A stretch of 64,000 nt of DNA from Ariolimax columbianus (taxonomy: Eukaryota; Mollusca; Gastropoda; Stylommatophora; Arionidae), in contig JAVGWX010000006.1 of the NCBI GenBank assembly GCA_036924085.1, positions 39,056,445 to 39,120,444 on the forward strand. Direction: 5' to 3'. Below the pieces are notes generated by a model. The model did no database searches and had not been told where the DNA came from. It was given only the letters and a program-made list of their open reading frames with translations. Positions 60,201 to 64,000 of this stretch are shown here, piece by piece (position 1 is the stretch's first letter; every line of letters starts with the position of its first letter). The position numbers and the translations under genes were made by a program.

Positions 60201-61737
60201 TCATGGTAATAGAATTCATTATTTGAAACAGAAGGAAGAATTAGAATTTTGAAGATTTTCTTTTTCTTCCTATTTTGCTTGCTCCATAAAATAAAAGGAA
60301 CACTTTGTATGGTACTAAGCAATAACTAACAAAAACATGATCCCATTACCATCACGTGGCATCTGGCATTTAGCCGACGGGTAAGAGTTCAAATGTTGTT
60401 GGATTGGCGATAATAGTTTCTTTATTATTGTCATCAATGTCTGTCACTCGTTTTGCATAGACCACCGACAACCTTCCCCCCAGCAAGTTTGATCTTGAAC
60501 TGTCCTTTCTGCTTCTCTCCAATTGAGGTATTGGAACTGAAGTTCATTTTGAGTCTCTTCTCCAAGTGATTCTTAGTCTACCTCTCTTCCTCTTCTCCTG
60601 TGGATTCCATATCAGGGCCTGTCTGGCCAAGTATGGTGGTGCTATGTTTGATCTGTTGATCGACTGGTCCTACAGCATCCAAAAAAGAGAAGAATTCAAG
60701 GTGGCAAAATACAAGTTTATAAGATAATCAATAGAAAGGATAAATTAGACTATAACAAGTTTTTCAAAATACAACAACCTACAAGAACAAAAGGGCAGAG
60801 CCACAAATTAACTAAGGAAAGGTCCAGATTAGATATTAGGTTAGAGAGTGGTGAATGGTTGTAATGCATTGCCACAGGAGATAGTGGAGGCAGGATCAAT
60901 TAATGCATTCAAGGGGATGGCGTGGGCTAGTGGTTAAGTGACATGGCTCACAAACCGAAGGTGTTGGGTTCAATCCCCATCAAAGCACTGTCCGTTACCC
61001 CTTAGAAAATGCAGAAGGAAGCAGACCCTTACATAAAAATGCATGCCAAAGTTGTATGCACTGGGCCGACAGGCACAAAATAAAAACATAGTACAATGCA
61101 TACCACCCTGGGGAATAGAGAAATAAGGCAAACGTAAAACCAAAAAAACAAAAAAAAATTTAATTAATGCATTCAAGGATAGATTGGATGCACATAGTTT
61201 TTAGATCAAGGAAATGTAAAAGAAACTGGTTGTATACAGACTCTGCAGAGTCTTCTAAACTAGTATAAAGACGTTAAGTTAAGTTAAGTTGATGGCTCCT
61301 TTCGCATAGGTCTTCGTTCCTCACCATGTCTTATCAACCTACATTCATTATCCTCCATAGACATTTATTGATGTCAACAATATTGATGTAACAAGTCTCT
61401 TCTGTATTGCCTTTGTTGTTCTCCAAGCTTCTGCTCTGTACTTGACATTTCAGTTGAACAATCATAGTCTTTATTTCTCTGCCTTTCCATATATTATTAA
61501 GTTTCTTTATTATTGTACGTGTGAATTTTGTTTATGATGTGAATCATGTTGCTTACTTTTAATTTTTTGATCTCAAAATGTTAGCTAGCGGAGTTTTTGA
61601 AAATGTACCTGTTGTTAATTTTGTAAAACCACTTCAGGTAGTGTGACCAGACCAGATGACGAAGATGGTTTTCAATTTGGCAGTTATCAACCTTCAGCTG
61701 CGTCTGGATCTCGGCCAAACTCTCGGAGATCTGTTAG
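35680..61737 (+). CDS. FBF1: FBF1-like protein, N-terminal half (9 coding exons, 3' part outside window)
   Basis: Exons 35680-35748, 38762-38902, 42977-43151, 46301-46396, 48477-48641, 52481-52615, 54265-54384, 59448-59588 and 61638-61737 join in phase (0,0,1,1,1,1,1,1, then 2) into 380 codons without a stop. The chain is rich in Ser, Pro and Asp with short acidic motifs: [12 protein letters not shown] (res. ~24-35), [17 protein letters not shown] (~161-177), [14 protein letters not shown] (~269-282), [15 protein letters not shown] (~333-347) and [10 protein letters not shown] (~357-366), then RPNSRRSVR. This motif series, ending with the LDKKY and FGSYQP segments, matches my knowledge of FBF1 (Albatross), a distal-appendage/transition-fibre protein needed for ciliogenesis, whose C-terminal coiled coil would lie beyond the window. 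The ATG is in good context (GCAGCCATGG). A search could not be run, so the name is probable, not certain. Confidence 0.75.
35760..37260. other. FBF1 intron 1, unassigned part
   Basis: The stretch 36240-36840 is less AT-rich and has a TATATA-like box near its end (CTTATATACATAATTT). It might be an LTR or a processed fragment, but no paired copy or coding region was seen. The rest is plain intron. Confidence 0.3.
37334..37445. repeat. Compound microsatellite (CA)n (CACT)n (TA)n (GA)n
   Basis: Four simple repeats lie in a row in FBF1 intron 1, from CACACACA through CACTCACTCA and TATATATA to GAGAGAGA. Confidence 0.95.
37885..38120 (+). pseudogene. RTE-like LINE C-terminal scrap
   Basis: Reads [21 protein letters not shown] and QSRGRPRRR, the same motif pair as at 33955-34050 (YFGHIKRHNGLERTVMEG). 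Confidence 0.75.
38125..38740 (+). pseudogene. Mariner transposase C-terminal relic
   Basis: Reads [36 protein letters not shown], then [15 protein letters not shown], the second catalytic Asp region of mariner transposases (LLHDNARPHVA; the Asp is Asn here, so inactive). A frameshift near 38350 precedes [10 protein letters not shown]. The 3' end (to TACATATAT) is tandemly duplicated as an 85-bp unit at 38569 and 38654. Confidence 0.88.
38569..38738. repeat. 85-bp tandem duplication of the mariner 3' end
   Basis: Two units starting TCTGTYACACCAGATGATG differ at very few bases. They lie 24 bases upstream of the FBF1 exon 2 acceptor. Confidence 0.92.
38762..38902 (+). CDS. FBF1: FBF1 coding exon 2
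   Basis: Acceptor TTTCTTCAG|GAT. Residues 24-70: acidic [18 protein letters not shown], then a basic Ser/Pro stretch [18 protein letters not shown]. Donor CAG|GTAAAA, phase 0. Confidence 0.8.
39267..39636. repeat. 74-bp minisatellite, 5 copies
   Basis: Units start at 39267, 39341, 39415, 39489 and 39563 with ATAAACACAGTATCCATACT. Copies differ at one to four positions. The array lies in FBF1 intron 2. Confidence 0.95.
39995..40385 (-). pseudogene. RTE-like LINE C-terminal relic with intact target sequence
   Basis: TTCTGGTATTCAATCAGGCA ... CTTGGAGTACCTTGTTGG ... CCATCTCTCCATCTC parallels the plus strand at 29820-29945 (CTTGGTATTCAATCAGGAAA ... TTGGAGTACCAAGACGG). Here the TTCTGGTATTC site is not interrupted, so it acts as an empty-site homologue for copies X and Z. 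Confidence 0.6.
40385..40710 (-). mobile_element. L2-like LINE 3' end
   Basis: On the plus strand: AACTTAACTGAACTTAAT, GGCTCTGTAGAGTTTGTATG, GCATCCAATCTAG, TGCATTAGCTGACCCGACCTCC, CTCTCTGACTAAAGAAA. It matches 56713-56990 and 59795-60130. Read on the minus strand it is the end of the L2 RT ORF plus the 3' UTR. Confidence 0.8.
41180..41340 (+). pseudogene. I-like LINE scrap
   Basis: Reads [15 protein letters not shown], stop, [15 protein letters not shown], corresponding to [31 protein letters not shown] in intact copies. Confidence 0.6.
41380..41660 (+). mobile_element. SINE A / family H composite relic
   Basis: TGACCAAAGCCC ... TTCCCTGGAAACAGACTGCA is family H-like. GTGCTGAAAGGCGCAGATATTGCAG and GCTGTAAACTATGACAC further on are SINE A core. 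Divergence is strong. Confidence 0.4.
41766..41965. repeat. 18-21-bp GATATCA minisatellite
   Basis: Units such as GGATATCATGGTGGGGCT repeat about ten times with variants. The plus frame reads GYHGGA-type repeats by chance. It lies in FBF1 intron 2. Confidence 0.85.
42280..42800 (+). pseudogene. LINE region upstream of RT
   Basis: Reads [20 protein letters not shown], then [19 protein letters not shown] and VEHFSAILN, matching the LLSADGTTLLTDKExIxxRWxEHFxxLLN linker between endonuclease and RT in RTE-type LINEs. Confidence 0.7.
42977..43151 (+). CDS. FBF1: FBF1 coding exon 3
   Basis: Acceptor AATTGGCAG|TCT. Low-complexity Pro/Ser segment beginning [15 protein letters not shown], ending PGTAPGKMT. 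It starts with SPTR, which also ends exon 2. Donor ACAG|GTGAGT, phase 1. Confidence 0.75.
43198..43445. repeat. 58-bp tandem repeat, about 4 copies
   Basis: Units start near 43250, 43308, 43366 and 43424 with ACCAAGATAATCTTCTTG; a partial unit precedes them. The array begins about 50 bases after the FBF1 exon 3 donor. Confidence 0.9.
43446..44390. other. FBF1 intron 3, unassigned part
   Basis: Probably degraded LINE sequence upstream or downstream of the relic at 44395, but no motif could be placed. Confidence 0.3.
44395..46000 (-). pseudogene. LINE RT/RNase H relic containing a minisatellite
   Basis: Minus strand in order: near 45960 a FADD-like ICxx[14 protein letters not shown] remnant; 45760 [14 protein letters not shown]; 45560 [15 protein letters not shown] (first RNase H Asp motif); the 49-bp array; 44860 [20 protein letters not shown] (degraded second motif, Glu missing); 44690 [16 protein letters not shown] (His and last Asp). 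It is a third RNase H-bearing LINE lineage ([11 protein letters not shown]). Confidence 0.8.
44888..45522. repeat. 49-bp minisatellite inside an RNase H domain, 13 copies
   Basis: The unit TTTGATCGTTCTCCCACCTC plus TCTGAGCTGCAAAGGCCCATGCACTTCTC (49 bases) repeats 13 times. One unit is 45 bases (near 45010-45055) and reads GCAAAAGCCCTGCACTCC. Because 49 is not a multiple of 3 and the unit has no minus-strand stop in any frame, all three minus frames stay open and cycle through [32 protein letters not shown] and [16 protein letters not shown]. One unit is the original RNase H sequence. Confidence 0.95.
46301..46396 (+). CDS. FBF1: FBF1 coding exon 4
   Basis: Acceptor CCTTTTGTAG|AC. Encodes [19 protein letters not shown] and KVKKKFDFG. 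Donor GGTG|GTAAGT, phase 1. Confidence 0.75.
46486..46990 (-). pseudogene. Mariner transposase relic
   Basis: Minus strand: [20 protein letters not shown] (helix-turn-helix), [16 protein letters not shown] (catalytic Asp region), [20 protein letters not shown] (third Asp PDMALSNFH, Asp changed to Asn), [17 protein letters not shown] and GDHIKK. The end GAGGGGTGTCCAAGTAAAAC resembles a mariner-type terminus. It is about half length and inactive. Confidence 0.88.
47000..47290 (-). pseudogene. LINE endonuclease N-terminal fragment
   Basis: Minus strand reads [26 protein letters not shown], matching the xxLKRLxIDIxxLQETH start of APE-type LINE endonucleases, including the catalytic Glu of QETH. 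Confidence 0.55.
47291..48050. other. FBF1 intron 4, unassigned part
   Basis: No motif recognised. Short open frames on both strands overlap each other. Confidence 0.3.
48053..48237. repeat. (TA)n with 38-bp flanking inverted repeat
   Basis: AAGCACTACCATCTTGGTCA ... CAGTTTTA (48053-48091) and its near-perfect reverse complement (48129-48167) enclose about 38 bases of TA repeat. A second (TA)n of about 65 bases follows. The unit can fold into a long hairpin in FBF1 intron 4. Confidence 0.9.
48477..48641 (+). CDS. FBF1: FBF1 coding exon 5 (DDPLAGILS motif)
   Basis: Acceptor CTGTTTGCAG|AC. Encodes [20 protein letters not shown], then [20 protein letters not shown]. Donor ATTG|GTACAT, phase 1; the +4/+5 bases are weak. 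Confidence 0.78.
48690..48880 (+). repeat. Dispersed repeat family H copy
   Basis: CTGATCAAGACTACATCG, GTCTCCCTGGAAACAG, CAGCAGTCTGGCTAGTGAGG match copies at 34455, 52725 and 57830. It starts about 50 bases after FBF1 exon 5. Confidence 0.6.
48955..49225 (-). other. Degraded repeat with 43-bp duplication
   Basis: TATTCTGGGTCAACTTCTTT and its continuation to ATATCAGC are repeated in tandem at about 49030-49115. The stretch TTTCAATTCAGTACATGTCT matches TTCCAATCCAGTGCATGTCG at 53379. Confidence 0.5.
49249..49434. repeat. 20-bp minisatellite (CAATCTCCAATTTCCCATCC)
   Basis: About nine units with small length changes (17-20 bases). Both plus frames that stay open read [13 protein letters not shown] repeats by chance. 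Confidence 0.9.
49435..50030. other. FBF1 intron 5, unassigned part
   Basis: It contains a short (TA)n at 49914-49935. No gene or element was recognised. Confidence 0.35.
50035..50560 (-). pseudogene. RTE-like LINE C-terminal relic
   Basis: The plus strand GTGGATTCCAAAGATCCGCCTCTGACTGCAC lines up with 14535-14565 and 55198-55228, both in readable LINE relics. A 37-bp direct duplication (GGCCACATGACCTAAGATAG) lies at 50190-50245. Confidence 0.65.
50785..51770 (-). mobile_element. SINE family D copy split by a TTAA transposon
   Basis: Parts 50785-50882 (L2-like tail, AGAAGACTCTGCAGAGTATG on the plus strand) and 51566-51770 (TTAATGGACTCAAACACTAG, TGTTAGGCGCCATCTATGC) join at a single TTAA to restore the unit seen at 9335-9617. 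Confidence 0.85.
50883..51565. mobile_element. piggyBac-like non-autonomous element, TTAA target (copy 1)
   Basis: 683 bp between TTAA at 50879-50882 and TTAA at 51566-51569. The ends are short inverted repeats, CCCTTCCACAC on the left and CCTTTACCACAC (reversed) on the right. It has no transposase frame. TTAA duplication with CCC/CCT ends is the mark of the piggyBac superfamily. A second copy is at 56380-57346. Confidence 0.88.
51990..52225 (+). mobile_element. SINE family A copy, 5'-truncated
   Basis: CAGATGTGTCGAACCGAAAG, CAGTCAAGCTGTAAACTAAC, GGACTACATCCTGCTACTTA, GGCTTGGTAGCAAGAGATTG and the tail GAACAAACGAAGAAGAAGAA. It lies about 250 bases before FBF1 exon 6. Confidence 0.85.
52481..52615 (+). 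CDS. FBF1: FBF1 coding exon 6
   Basis: Acceptor TCTTACACAG|CC. Encodes [20 protein letters not shown], then a Ser/Thr/Ala-rich stretch ending DTGSGQT. Donor ACTG|GTCAGT, phase 1. Confidence 0.75.
52725..52885 (+). repeat. Dispersed repeat family H copy
   Basis: ATACTGAACAAGATCCCACC, TCTGAAAACAGACTGCATCA, CAGCAGTCGGGCCAGTGAGG match the family at 34455 and 57830. Confidence 0.6.
52916..53140 (-). mobile_element. SINE family D copy without its 3' tail
   Basis: On the plus strand GGAGGGTGATTAATTGATG, AAGTCCATCTTAATAGACTC, TGTTAGGCACGATCTGTGC and TATTTTTGCCCTTGTCATAC. It carries the unoccupied TTAA that is filled in the copy at 50785-51770. Confidence 0.8.
53141..53440 (-). other. Degraded LINE-like repeat
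   Basis: The minus strand reads [20 protein letters not shown] and the plus strand ends TTCCTGTGGATTCCAATCCA, shared with 49180 and 60594. A few frames look protein-like but no catalytic motif is present. Confidence 0.35.
53540..53840 (-). pseudogene. Mariner transposase N-terminal relic
   Basis: Minus strand reads [19 protein letters not shown] with [12 protein letters not shown] in a neighbouring frame, matching the VFRWxxRFKxGRxxxxDxxRxGRPxTS linker of mariner transposases. A (TA)n lies at 53759-53772. Confidence 0.65.
53870..54230. other. Degraded sequence with a copy of the X/Z target
   Basis: TTGGAATCCTGGTATTCAAA at 53873 resembles the target of LINE copies X and Z (GAATCTTGGTATTC followed by AATCAGG). 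The rest, to the exon 7 acceptor, is unassigned. Confidence 0.4.
54265..54384 (+). CDS. FBF1: FBF1 coding exon 7 ([12 protein letters not shown] motif)
   Basis: Acceptor CTTCGACAG|CT. Encodes [20 protein letters not shown], then [19 protein letters not shown]. Donor ATAG|GTAAGA, phase 1. Confidence 0.8.
54870..55480 (-). pseudogene. RTE-like LINE C-terminal relic
   Basis: Minus strand: [86 protein letters not shown] in consecutive frames. It is close to the relic at 14175-15475 in order and wording. Confidence 0.85.
55480..56240. repeat. 24-bp minisatellite in FBF1 intron 7
   Basis: The unit TTGATGATGTTTTGTGTTTC plus TGAC repeats about 30 times with variant 18-21-base units (TTGATGTTTTGTGTTTCTGA). 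The variants recur in a fixed order, for example at 55690-55860 and 55980-56150, so a higher-order unit of about 290 bases was duplicated. The open plus frames are chance products. Confidence 0.95.
56380..57346. mobile_element. piggyBac-like non-autonomous element, copy 2, with an L2 insertion
   Basis: It begins after TTAA at 56376-56379 and ends before TTAA at 57347-57350. Left AATAAAAATATTTTGCAC, TTTCCCCTGCCACTAAATTA and right TGTGGTAAAGG match copy 1. Bases 56713-56990 are an L2-like 3' end inserted inside. Without it the length would be about 690 bases, as in copy 1. Confidence 0.85.
56713..56990 (-). mobile_element. L2-like LINE 3' end inside the piggyBac-like element
   Basis: Plus strand: AACTTAACTTAACTTAACAT, GGTTTAGAAGACCCTGCAGA, CATTAACTGTCCCTGCCTCC, CTCTCTGACTAAAAAAATAT. 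It is the reverse complement of the end of an L2 RT ORF plus 3' UTR and terminal TTAAG repeats. Confidence 0.85.
57350..57545 (-). pseudogene. I-like LINE C-terminal Cys/His fragment
   Basis: Minus strand reads [26 protein letters not shown], a CxCGxxxQTAEHxLLxCP motif, preceded by [18 protein letters not shown]. It is a different lineage from copies X-Z. The TTAA element landed directly at its end. Confidence 0.7.
57830..58080 (+). repeat. Dispersed repeat family H copy
   Basis: GGCAAAACATACTGGCCCAG, TTGCAGCCTGGCTAACAAGG, CCACCTTCATAAGCACGCTTAG, CCACTTAATGTCCTTTTCAG, AAAGAGTAACCTACTCATTG. It aligns with 34455-34745 over most of its length. Confidence 0.7.
58250..58506 (-). mobile_element. 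SINE family B copy
   Basis: Plus strand from the T-rich tail: GGTGCGTTCGCCTTATTTAT, GCGTTGCACTGTGGTTTTTA, CCCAATGCATCCGACTTCAG, GGGTCTGCTTCCTCCTGCAT, GATGGGGATCGAATCC-type B box (ATCGAATCCAGCACC), GTGTCACTTAACCACTAGCC. It is nearly full length. Confidence 0.9.
58560..59035 (+). pseudogene. RTE-like LINE C-terminal end with (ATTG)n tail
   Basis: Reads [18 protein letters not shown] (the FNSNVKxVLLYGCETW motif), then degraded thumb, [38 protein letters not shown], the RRDLExxIRxxGKTWxELxxMAQDRxxWRxLVxxLCS end. The tail TTGATTGATTGACT continues at 59414-59431 after a SINE A insertion. Confidence 0.85.
59048..59407 (-). mobile_element. SINE family A, full length (360 bp) with target duplication
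   Basis: GTAAAGCTTTTG flanks it at 59036-59047 and 59408-59419 (12-bp duplication). On the plus strand: tail-side GGCTTCATTCGTTCTCAATC, GTCGTAGTTTACAGCTTGAC, the core at 59166-59212, TCTTCTCCTTAGCCAGTCTG, CAGGATCACCGCGTGGAGCT, end AGCATCTTGATCCC. It is inserted at the end of the LINE at 58560, 40 bases before FBF1 exon 8. Confidence 0.93.
59448..59588 (+). CDS. FBF1: FBF1 coding exon 8 (LDKKY motif)
   Basis: Acceptor AATATTTCAG|GG, directly behind a LINE tail. Encodes [37 protein letters not shown]. Donor GATG|GTAAGT, phase 1. Confidence 0.8.
59595..59790. other. FBF1 intron 8, unassigned
   Basis: Short AT-rich intron sequence after the exon 8 donor. Nothing recognised. Confidence 0.4.
59793..60130 (-). 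mobile_element. L2-like LINE 3' end
   Basis: Plus strand: ACTTAACTTAACTTAACGTC, GGTTTAGAAGACTCTTGCAG, TGCATTAATTGACCGCGCCTCC, TTGACTAAAAACAATGTTTCC. It matches 40385 and 56713. Confidence 0.85.
60440..60655 (-). other. Degraded LINE-like repeat
   Basis: GGAACTGAAGTTCATTTTGAG, TCTTCTCCTGTGGATTCCATA resemble 53280-53400. No motif. Confidence 0.35.
60700..61295 (+). mobile_element. L2-like LINE 3' end, split by SINE B
   Basis: The frame before the SINE reads [20 protein letters not shown] and KERSRLDIR, the L2/CR1 C-terminal RGHxxKLxKxRxRLDxRKxxFSxRVVxxWN region in degraded form. After the SINE it continues [15 protein letters not shown] (GCATTCAAGGATAGATTGGATG) and the 3' UTR to TTAAGTTAAGTTAAG. 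Confidence 0.85.
60915..61161 (+). mobile_element. SINE family B with 17-bp target duplication
   Basis: AATTAATGCATTCAAGG is present at 60898-60914 and 61162-61178. The head GTGGGCTAGTGGTTAAGTG and B box GGGTTCAATCCCC are intact, then the body and an A-rich tail. It lies exactly inside the L2 copy above, so L2 is older. Confidence 0.95.
61300..61625. other. FBF1 intron 8, last part
   Basis: AT-rich, without recognisable features apart from the acceptor region of exon 9. Confidence 0.4.
61638..61737 (+). CDS. FBF1: FBF1 coding exon 9 (FGSYQP motif), last in window
   Basis: Acceptor CCACTTCAG|GT. Encodes [20 protein letters not shown] and [10 protein letters not shown]. Donor TTAG|GTATAC, phase 2. 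No following exon was found up to 64000. Confidence 0.8.
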
Positions 61738-61878
61738 GTATACCTCAGAAGCAAAACTTATTTCCATCCTGGCAACAGTGACTCCTTAAATGTGTTGTTT
61801 GTTAAAGGTGTCTTTATTTTTGGCGAATGTACGCCCCCATACAATTCCAGATATAATCTTTTTGGTTATATCAGGATG

Positions 61879-62238
61879 TGGGACCAAGATGCTGAGCAGT
61901 GCATGAGATGCTACGGTTAGCAACCCATAGCTGATTGCTAACGTCAGGGCCAGCGAACCAGAGCTACCAAGACCTTTCTACACCTCTACGTGCTGATCCT
62001 GGATAACAGAATGCAACAGAGCAGACTGGCTAAGCAGGAGTGATCAAAGAGGGATAGCTAACCCTGCGCTAAAAAATACCTGCTGAAATTGGATGTGTCT
62101 GACCGAAAGGTGCAAATATCACAGTTTAGCTGAAAACTATGACACAATGCATTCCGTTCTCTGGACAACATCCTGCTAATTGTAAAACCCTTTTCAGGGC
62201 TTGGTAGCGGAAGACTGAGAACAAACGAAGAAGAAGAA
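61879..62238 (+). mobile_element. SINE family A, full length (360 bp) with target duplication
   Basis: ATCAGGATG flanks it at 61870-61878 and 62239-62247. It reads head ACCAAGATGCTGAGCAGTGC, GCCAGCGAACCAGAGCTACC, core at about 62081-62120, GGACAACATCCTGC and the tail GAACAAACGAAGAAGAAG. Same length as the copy at 59048. Confidence 0.93.
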
Positions 62239-62394
62239 ATCAGGATGCACAGATTATTGTGTGGATGCATTTTGTGCTGCAGTGTAGTGTTTTGATTTTT
62301 GTGGACCTTTTCTGCTAATTGTCAGAAATCTGTGAAGTTCAGCACCCACTCTGTTTTGTTTAATATTTTTGGGGAATGGGGGTCAGGCAGAGAA

Positions 62395-62638
62395 TACAAT
62401 TACAATCAAGGAGACACTAAGAATAGAACATACAGCTGACTATGTCTGTGGCTCTGACAAAATGACTGATGAGCATCTGCTACAAAGGTGTCCAACATAC
62501 TAGGAACAGAAATAACATGTGTGGCCATCACCAATACCATATCTGAACAAACTTTATGGAAATACCAATAGCCACAGGCTAACCTCTGCTTTCTTTAGAT
62601 ATATTCAAGTTGATGTCTGACAGCGTACAAAGGAGAAT
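62395..62638 (+). pseudogene. I-like LINE 3' end
   Basis: Reads DYVCGSDKMTDEHLLQRCPTY, stop, then VWPSPIPYLNKLYGNTNS and RLTSAFFRYIQVDV, the end of the I-like LINE ORF, followed by the CAGCGTACAAAGGAG tail remnant. Confidence 0.85.
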
Positions 62639-62687
62639 TCAATCAAAGAGATAGGGTAAAAGTGTATTGATAGTCATTTACAGGTCA

Positions 62688-63017
62688 GGGACTGCGTGGG
62701 CTAGTGGATAAGTGACACAGCTCACAATCCAAAGGTGCTGGGTTTGATTCCCATCACAGCACAGGCTGTTACAATGGGGAAGCAAACCCTTAAAAATGCA
62801 GGAGGAAGCAGACCCTTACATAAAATAAATGCTGAAGTTGGATGCACTGGGCCGACAGGTGCAAAATAAAAACCACAGTGCAACGCACACCGCCTTGGGG
62901 ATTAGAGAAATAAGACGACCGCAAAATAAAACCAAAAAAAACCAAAACAAACCACAATGCAACGCACACTGCCTTGGAAAATTGAGAAAAAAGGCGAACG
63001 CAAAAAAAAAAAAAAAA
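62688..63017 (+). mobile_element. SINE family B with duplicated 3' part
   Basis: TACAGGTCA flanks it (62679-62687, 63018-63026). Head and body are complete. The 3' 55-60 bases (ACAATGCAACGCACACTGCC to GGCGAACGCAAA) occur twice, giving 330 instead of about 247 bases. Confidence 0.92.
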
Positions 63018-63026
63018 TACAGGTCA

Positions 63027-63205
63027 AGATTCTGCTAAAGACGTATGTGTCGAACCGAAAGGTGCAAATATCACAGTCAAGGTGTCAACAAGCGACAATG
63101 CATTTCGTTCTCTGGACTACATCCTGCTACTTGCAAAGCCCTTTTCAGGACTTTGCAGCGGTAGATTGAGAACGAACGCAGAAGAAGAAGAAGAAGACAG
63201 ATCAA
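63027..63205 (+). mobile_element. SINE family A, 5'-truncated
   Basis: TGTGTCGAACCGAAAGGTGC, CACAGTCAAGGTGTCAAC, CTCTGGACTACATCCTGC, CTTTTCAGGACTTTGCAGCG, tail GAACGCAGAAGAAGAAGAAG. TCAAGATT occurs on both sides (near 63025 and 63204), a possible target duplication. Confidence 0.85.
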
Positions 63206-63329
63206 GATTTGCAACTGTCTGAAACTCTTGGGCTTCTTTTATAAGGGTAATTGTAAGAGTAAAGTAAGTAGCATATCCTTTTCAGAAGGTTACTTCTTAC
63301 AACCGCTACCTATTGGCTGCCAAATGTTT

Positions 63330-63515
63330 CTTGGCAGATGTGCAGAACTGTAGGTTGCCATTACTTTCTGTACGTGGAGGAGCAATCGATGGAGAGAAAA
63401 AAATCCAGTCTCTACGAAACTGGACACGGTGAGAATCGAATCCGGTGCGTTGGGATTGTGAAAACTGAGCGAGTTTCACCCCTAGGCAGTGCAGCCTCCA
63501 ATTGTAGGATGAGAA
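63330..63515 (-). mobile_element. Possible tRNA-like SINE
   Basis: The minus strand has GGGGTGAAACTCGCTCAG and, about 40 bases on, GGATTCGATTCTCACC, a B-box-like stretch. Only one copy was seen, so the label is tentative. Confidence 0.35.
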
Positions 63516-63678
63516 GGGAAAGAGAGCAGATCCATACAAAAAGGAAATAGAACTACAGGATGTCCCATTTGTTACCAGCCCCTGGTTTTCCCTTATAACT
63601 TTTGAACCAATGAACGTAATTCAATACAATTTGACAGGGACATACCTTGGTGTGTGAGAAACATAATGAGCTATACTG

Positions 63679-63982
63679 CTTTAGGGTAATAGATGGGCTG
63701 GATAAAAGAGGTCTCAATTTATAAAGATAATCAGTTTTAGGGTAATTGATGGACTGTTTAAAAGAGATAAGCACTTATAAAGAAAATTTGTTTTAGGGTA
63801 ATTAATGTCCTGGATAAAAAATATATACACTTATAAAGATAATTGTTTTAGGGTATTTGATGGACTGGATAAAAGAGGTCTCCACTTATAAAGATAATTT
63901 GTTTTAGGGTAATTGATGGACTGTTTAAAAGAGATAAGCACTTATAAAGAAAATTTGTTTTAGGGTAATTAATGTCCTGGAT
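63679..63982. repeat. 56-bp tandem array with 167-bp higher-order unit
   Basis: TTAGGGTAAT-type units start at 63681, 63737, 63793, 63848, 63904 and 63960. Unit 2 matches unit 5 and unit 3 matches unit 6 more closely than their neighbours, so the period is three units (167 bases). The array may end at about 63980. Confidence 0.9.
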
Positions 63983-64000
63983 ACCTCTACACCTCACGGT

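Overview
This is eukaryotic, intron-rich and repeat-dense DNA from an invertebrate animal. The mix of LINE clades (I-like with RNase H, RTE-like, L2/CR1-like), mariner relics and tRNA-derived SINEs, with large introns and AT-rich intergenic DNA, fits a lophotrochozoan, most likely a mollusc. That placement is an inference. There are no bacterial genes, no operons, no CRISPR arrays and no rRNA genes.

Two host genes can be assembled exon by exon with matching splice phases. (1) On the minus strand, about 12069 down to 4187, is a complete five-exon NME5 orthologue of 215 aa: a nucleoside-diphosphate-kinase domain plus a C-terminal Dpy-30-type segment. It has a poly(A) signal 26 bases after the stop and an RFX X-box-like site about 80 bases before the ATG. 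(2) On the plus strand, 35680 to 61737 and continuing past the window, are nine coding exons (380 codons) of the N-terminal half of a probable FBF1 (Fas-binding factor 1) orthologue. Both are ciliary genes in other animals: NME5 in the axoneme and radial spokes, FBF1 in the transition fibres at the base of the cilium.

Almost everything else is transposable-element debris. 1-4.1 kb: sparse relics and one SINE. 4.2-12.1 kb: NME5, whose introns hold LINE, mariner and SINE copies. 12.3-20.6 kb: successive LINE fragments, mostly antisense to 16 kb and sense from 18 to 20.6 kb. 21-22.6 kb: an AT-rich foldback, a tRNA-derived SINE and a 619-bp DNA transposon with 8-bp target duplications. 22.6-31 kb: a LINE pile-up in which one I-like LINE sits inside another copy of the same family, next to a third, inverted copy at the same target. 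32.8-35.5 kb: a mariner element broken up by four insertions. 35.7-61.7 kb: FBF1 exons of 69-175 bp separated by introns full of relics and minisatellites. 61.9-64 kb: SINEs, LINE tails and a 56-bp satellite-like array running off the end.

The repeats are related to each other in informative ways. Two SINE families (here called A and B) share a core of about 45 bp. A third (D) ends in the same roughly 65 bp as the L2-like LINE. A TTAA-flanked piggyBac-like non-autonomous element can be checked against its own empty sites in the window. Several insertions carry clean target-site duplications, so the order of insertion can be read directly. Percent identities, copy numbers in the genome and expression could not be measured here.
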